From: LSUCC0057 sp042091915
GTDB lineage: Bacteria; Pseudomonadota; Gammaproteobacteria; Pseudomonadales; Porticoccaceae
Direction: 5' to 3'
NCBI GenBank assembly: GCA_042091915.1
Contig: JBELGO010000068.1
Coordinates: 1 to 9,245, forward strand
DNA length: 9,245 nucleotides
Shown here: positions 6,908 to 9,245 of the stretch, in pieces
How the letters are laid out: each line of letters starts with the position of its first letter
Numbering within the stretch: the stretch's first letter is position 1
Translations under genes and position numbers: made by a program
The notes under the pieces: model-generated
The model's input: only the letters and a program-made list of their open reading frames with translations
Told to the model about the DNA's origin: nothing
The model's database searches: none

Positions 6908-8266
6908 ATGCATATTCATATTTTGGGCATCTGTGGCACCTTTATGGGTAGCCTGGCGCAATTGGCTGTAGCCGCAGGTCACCGGGTGACGGGCAGCGAT
7001 CAAAACGTTTATCCACCGATGAGCACGCAGTTGCAGCAGGCGGGCATTGTGCTGACCGAGGGCTTTGACCCGGCGCAGCTGGAACCGGCCCCCGACTTGG
7101 TCATCATTGGTAACGTCCTGTCGCGCGGCAACCCCGCGGTAGAAGCTGTGCTCGAGCGGCGCCTGCCCTATACCTCCGGTCCGCAGTGGTTAGGTGAGCA
7201 GATATTGGCCGGCCGCCATGTCTTGGCGGTGGCTGGCACTCATGGCAAGACCACCACAGCTAGCTTGTTGGCTTGGATCTTAGAATTCGCCGGCCGCGAG
7301 CCGGGGTACTTGATTGGCGGTGTGCCAAGTAACTTCACGCAGTCGGCGCGCCTTGGCGGGGGCGAATTATTTGTCGTCGAGGCAGACGAGTACGACAGCG
7401 CCTTTTTTGATAAGCGCTCAAAATTTGTCCACTATCGAGCGACTACAGCGGTACTCAATAATCTTGAGTACGATCACGCCGATATCTTTCCTGATTTGGC
7501 CGCTATACAGCGCCAGTTTCATTACTTTATTCGCACCGTACCGGCCACTGGCCAGGTAATTTATCCGCCGGCTATAGAACCGCTGAACGAGGTGCTGGCG
7601 ATGGGCTGCTGGAGCAAGCCGATCACCCTCGGCGGGCGCGCCGGTTTAGCCGACGCCAGCGGCGACTGGTGGGTGCGCGAGGTCAATGCCGATGGCAGCC
7701 GGTTTACCCTATGCAGTGGCGAAAAATCGGCGCTCGTCGACTGGGCTCTGTCGGGCCAGCACAATGTCGCTAACGCACTGGCGGCAGCTGCCGCAGCGGC
7801 ACAGGTGGGTGTTGAGCTAACCGTTGCAGCCCAGGCCTTAAGTGCTTTTGCCGGAGTTAAACGGCGCATGGAGGTAGTGTCTAAAACAGCGAATATCACT
7901 GTTTATGACGATTTTGCCCACCACCCGACAGCGATTGCCACCACCTTGCAGGGGCTGCGGGCCCGAGTGGGCGACGCGCGTATTTTGGCTGTCATTGAGC
8001 CGCGCTCGGCGACCATGCGCGCCGGCGTCCACGGCGAGCGGCTGGGCCACTCAGCGCTGGCGGCGAACGACGTATTTTGGTTTCAAAACAGGGGTGTCGA
8101 TTTTGATTTGGCCGCGGCGGTCAGGCCAAACCAGCCGATCCACAGTGATATGGCCGCGCTCACTGCTGCAATTATTAGCTGGGCCGAGCAGGGCGGGCAT
8201 ATCGTGGTAATGAGCAACGGCGGCTTTGCTGGCTTGCCGGCCAGCTTGGCGGCGCAGTTACAGTAA
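6908..8266 (+). CDS. mpl: UDP-N-acetylmuramate:L-alanyl-gamma-D-glutamyl-meso-diaminopimelate ligase
   Basis: This cytoplasmic peptidoglycan-recycling enzyme joins the recovered tripeptide L-Ala-D-Glu-meso-DAP to UDP-MurNAc with ATP, bypassing the MurC, MurD and MurE steps. The 452 residues fit the family (about 450-460) and match the Mur ligase three-domain plan. The N-terminal UDP-binding fold has GICGTFMGS (8-15). The ATPase domain has P-loop AGTHGKTTT (109-117), VEADEYDSAFFDKRSKFVHY (157-176) and LNNLEYDHADIF (183-194). GQHN is at 283-286. The C-terminal domain has KRRME (318-322), DDFAHHP (334-340), EPRS (364-367) and MSNGGF (435-440). Details such as YPPMST and the SKFVHY block separate Mpl from MurC. 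The ATG at 6908 matches the family start exactly, although the ribosome-binding site is weak. Its 3' end overlaps that of dtd by 9 bases on the opposite strand. Presence of mpl implies a DAP-type, recycled murein, so a Gram-negative host. Confidence 0.97.
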   Translation: MHIHILGICGTFMGSLAQLAVAAGHRVTGSDQNVYPPMSTQLQQAGIVLTEGFDPAQLEPAPDLVIIGNVLSRGNPAVEAVLERRLPYTSGPQWLGEQILAGRHVLAVAGTHGKTTTASLLAWILEFAGREPGYLIGGVPSNFTQSARLGGGELFVVEADEYDSAFFDKRSKFVHYRATTAVLNNLEYDHADIFPDLAAIQRQFHYFIRTVPATGQVIYPPAIEPLNEVLAMGCWSKPITLGGRAGLADASGDWWVREVNADGSRFTLCSGEKSALVDWALSGQHNVANALAAAAAAAQVGVELTVAAQALSAFAGVKRRMEVVSKTANITVYDDFAHHPTAIATTLQGLRARVGDARILAVIEPRSATMRAGVHGERLGHSALAANDVFWFQNRGVDFDLAAAVRPNQPIHSDMAALTAAIISWAEQGGHIVVMSNGGFAGLPASLAAQLQ

Positions 8267-8689
8267 AAAGGTAACCGGGCCGTCGTTGCACAAGCTAACC
8301 TGCATATCGGCGCCAAACTCTCCCGCTTGAGTTGCCACATCGCTGTCTGCGGCCAGTGCTAAAAAATAGCGGTAGAGCTGCTCGGCTTCTGCCGGTGGCA
8401 TAGCGCTGGCAAAGCTTGGCCGGCGCCCTTTGCCGGTGTCGGCGGCGAGGGTAAATTGCGATACCACCAACAGCTCGCCAGCGATATCGCGCAGCGACAA
8501 GTTCATCTTGCCCTCTGGGTCACTAAAGACGCGATAATCGAGGACCCGCTGCAGAGTTTTCTCGGCGACCGCTTTGTTGTCAGTTTTTTCAATACCCAAA
8601 AGAAGTAGCAAACCGCGGCCGATAGTGGCGGTGGTGTTGCCGCCAATAGTGACACTGGCGTGGCTGACGCGCTGGATAAGAGCTTGCAT
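8258..8689 (-). CDS. dtd: D-aminoacyl-tRNA deacylase
   Basis: This small cytoplasmic proofreading enzyme hydrolyses D-aminoacyl-tRNAs (classically D-Tyr-tRNA) and also glycyl-tRNA(Ala), keeping D-amino acids out of translation. From the ATG at 8689 the product has 143 residues, close to the ~145 of the family, and opens with the typical MQALIQRVSHASVT. The active-site blocks are SQFTLAA at 77-83 (Ser77 and Thr80 align with the E. coli numbering) and NDGPVTF at 135-141, holding the Gly137-Pro138 pair that gives chiral rejection of L-aminoacyl-tRNA. An in-frame TTG at 8710 would add seven residues (MFISGKF), which relatives lack, so I chose the ATG. Only a weak GCGGTAA precedes it. The 3' end overlaps mpl convergently (8258-8266). 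The gene stands alone on this strand, divergent from metY. Confidence 0.95.
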   Translation of the reverse strand: MQALIQRVSHASVTIGGNTTATIGRGLLLLLGIEKTDNKAVAEKTLQRVLDYRVFSDPEGKMNLSLRDIAGELLVVSQFTLAADTGKGRRPSFASAMPPAEAEQLYRYFLALAADSDVATQAGEFGADMQVSLCNDGPVTFLL

Positions 8690-8722
8690 AAATTTACCGC
8701 TGATAAACAAAGTACTTGAGCT

Positions 8723-8751
8723 ATTCTAGCGAGTGTATGGCCGAGTGCCGA
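8723..8751 (-). promoter_or_regulatory. dtd: Candidate sigma-70 promoter for dtd
   Basis: The minus strand reads TCGGCA (8751-8746), a 17-base spacer and TAGAAT (8728-8723). The -35 matches 4 of 6 and the -10 matches 5 of 6 consensus bases. The predicted start near 8716 gives a leader of about 26 bases to the ATG at 8689. The placement suits a stand-alone dtd transcript. Confidence 0.4.
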
Positions 8752-8755
8752 TTAA

Positions 8756-8784
8756 TTGTTTACTATCTGGCTAAATTTTATTAC
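8756..8784 (+). promoter_or_regulatory. metY: Weak candidate promoter for metY
   Basis: TTGTTT (8756-8761), 17 bases and TATTAC (8779-8784) are the best sigma-70-like pair I find before metY, matching 3 of 6 and 4 of 6 bases. The implied leader is only about 16 bases, just enough for the GGAG at 8797-8800. No MetJ-box-like AGACGTCT repeats are seen in 8690-8806, and there is too little room for a SAM riboswitch if transcription starts here, so methionine control is not evident from the sequence. Confidence 0.25.
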
Positions 8785-8806
8785 TGAAATGAATCTGGAG
8801 AGAGCT

Positions 8807-9245
8807 ATGAAACCTGAGACTATCGCTTTGCACGTGGGCTACGATGGCGACCCTGCGACCAACGCGGCGACCACGCCTATTTATCAGACCACCTCGTTCA
8901 CCTTCGACAATACTCAGCATGGCGCGGATCTTTTTGATCTGAAAGTCCCCGGCAACATCTACTCGCGTATTATGAACCCTACCTGCGCCGTACTCGAGGC
9001 GCGTATAGCCGCGCTTGAAGGGGGGATCGGTGCGTTGACGTTAGCCTCCGGCATGGCAGCTATCACCTACACCGTGCAGACTTTGGCCTCGGTCGGCGAC
9101 AATATTGTCAGCACCAGTCAGCTCTACGGCGGCACTTATAATCTTTTTGCTCACTCGCTGCCTAACCAGGGTATTGATGTGCGTTTTGCCGGTTTTGACG
9201 ACTACGCCAAGCTCGAATCACTGATCGACGCCAACACCAAGCTGT
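8807..9245 (+). CDS. metY: O-acetylhomoserine sulfhydrylase (partial, N-terminal third)
   Basis: This PLP-dependent cytoplasmic enzyme makes homocysteine from O-acetylhomoserine and sulfide (direct sulfhydrylation route to methionine). The window holds 146 codons of a family usually near 430 residues; the rest, including the PLP lysine, lies past the right edge. The start MKPETIALHVGYDGDPATNA, then PIYQTTSFTFDN, HGADLFDLKVPGNIYSRIMNP, LEARIAALEGG, LASGMAAI and STSQLYGGTYNLF are diagnostic of the Cys/Met metabolism PLP family. The HGADLFDL insertion favours MetY over MetB, MetC or MetZ. YSRIMNPT includes the Tyr and Arg that contact cofactor phosphate from the neighbouring subunit, and SGMAA forms part of the phosphate cup. 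The ATG at 8807 has GGAG at 8797-8800. Which acyl-homoserine is used (acetyl or succinyl) cannot be settled from this part alone. Confidence 0.93.
   Translation, partial: MKPETIALHVGYDGDPATNAATTPIYQTTSFTFDNTQHGADLFDLKVPGNIYSRIMNPTCAVLEARIAALEGGIGALTLASGMAAITYTVQTLASVGDNIVSTSQLYGGTYNLFAHSLPNQGIDVRFAGFDDYAKLESLIDANTKL

Noticed and set aside
7561..7899. A 112-residue open frame antisense to mpl.
   Set aside because: It lies wholly inside mpl, which has full family identity. The Ala/Ser-rich product has no recognisable motif or start signal, as expected for a GC-rich antisense shadow.
8690..8710. Longer dtd starting at TTG 8710.
   Set aside because: It adds seven residues (MFISGKF) not found in Dtd proteins, while the ATG at 8689 gives the exact family N-terminus.
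8690..8806. Riboswitch or MetJ operator in front of metY.
   Set aside because: No AGACGTCT-like boxes and no recognisable SAM-binding fold; the region is short and shared with the divergent dtd promoter.

Overview
The window reads as ordinary bacterial chromosome, densely coded, with a moderately GC-rich composition. The protein families (Uup, Mpl, Dtd, cofactor-independent phosphoglycerate mutase, a PPi-type phosphofructokinase of about 420 residues, MetY) and their close resemblance to proteobacterial versions point to a gammaproteobacterium. A marine, Cellvibrionales-like lineage is my guess and is inference only. I see no phage, insertion sequence, CRISPR array, tRNA or rRNA. No stretch longer than about 120 bases lacks a gene.

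Left block (positions 1-6789, minus strand). In transcription order: a pyrophosphate-dependent phosphofructokinase (6789-5527), a 12-TM RND/MMPL-type exporter-like membrane protein (5439-2869), the ABC-F ATPase Uup (2868-967), and gpmI (904 to beyond the left edge). Gaps are 87, 0 and 62 bases. The exporter stop codon directly abuts the Uup start codon (TAA then ATG), so these two are almost certainly cotranscribed. A perfect TATAAT lies upstream of the exporter gene, so the exporter-Uup-gpmI part may also have its own promoter. The first and last genes are glycolytic, with the envelope and ribosome-associated genes between them.

Right block (6908-9245). mpl (plus strand, murein tripeptide recycling) is divergent from the phosphofructokinase across a 118-base control region. 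It ends tail-to-tail with dtd (minus strand, D-aminoacyl-tRNA deacylase), and the two coding regions overlap by 9 bases. dtd is divergent from metY (plus strand, O-acetylhomoserine sulfhydrylase), which is cut by the right edge.

The most unusual item is a tandem array of six 15-bp units (3803-3892) inside the exporter gene. It encodes (Glu-Asp-Pro-Phe-Gly)x6 in the second large periplasmic loop, with a decayed seventh unit beside it. I did not find a convincing previously undescribed multi-gene system. The repeat-bearing exporter coupled to Uup, and the PPi-phosphofructokinase with an unusual residue in its phosphoryl-donor loop, are the best leads.
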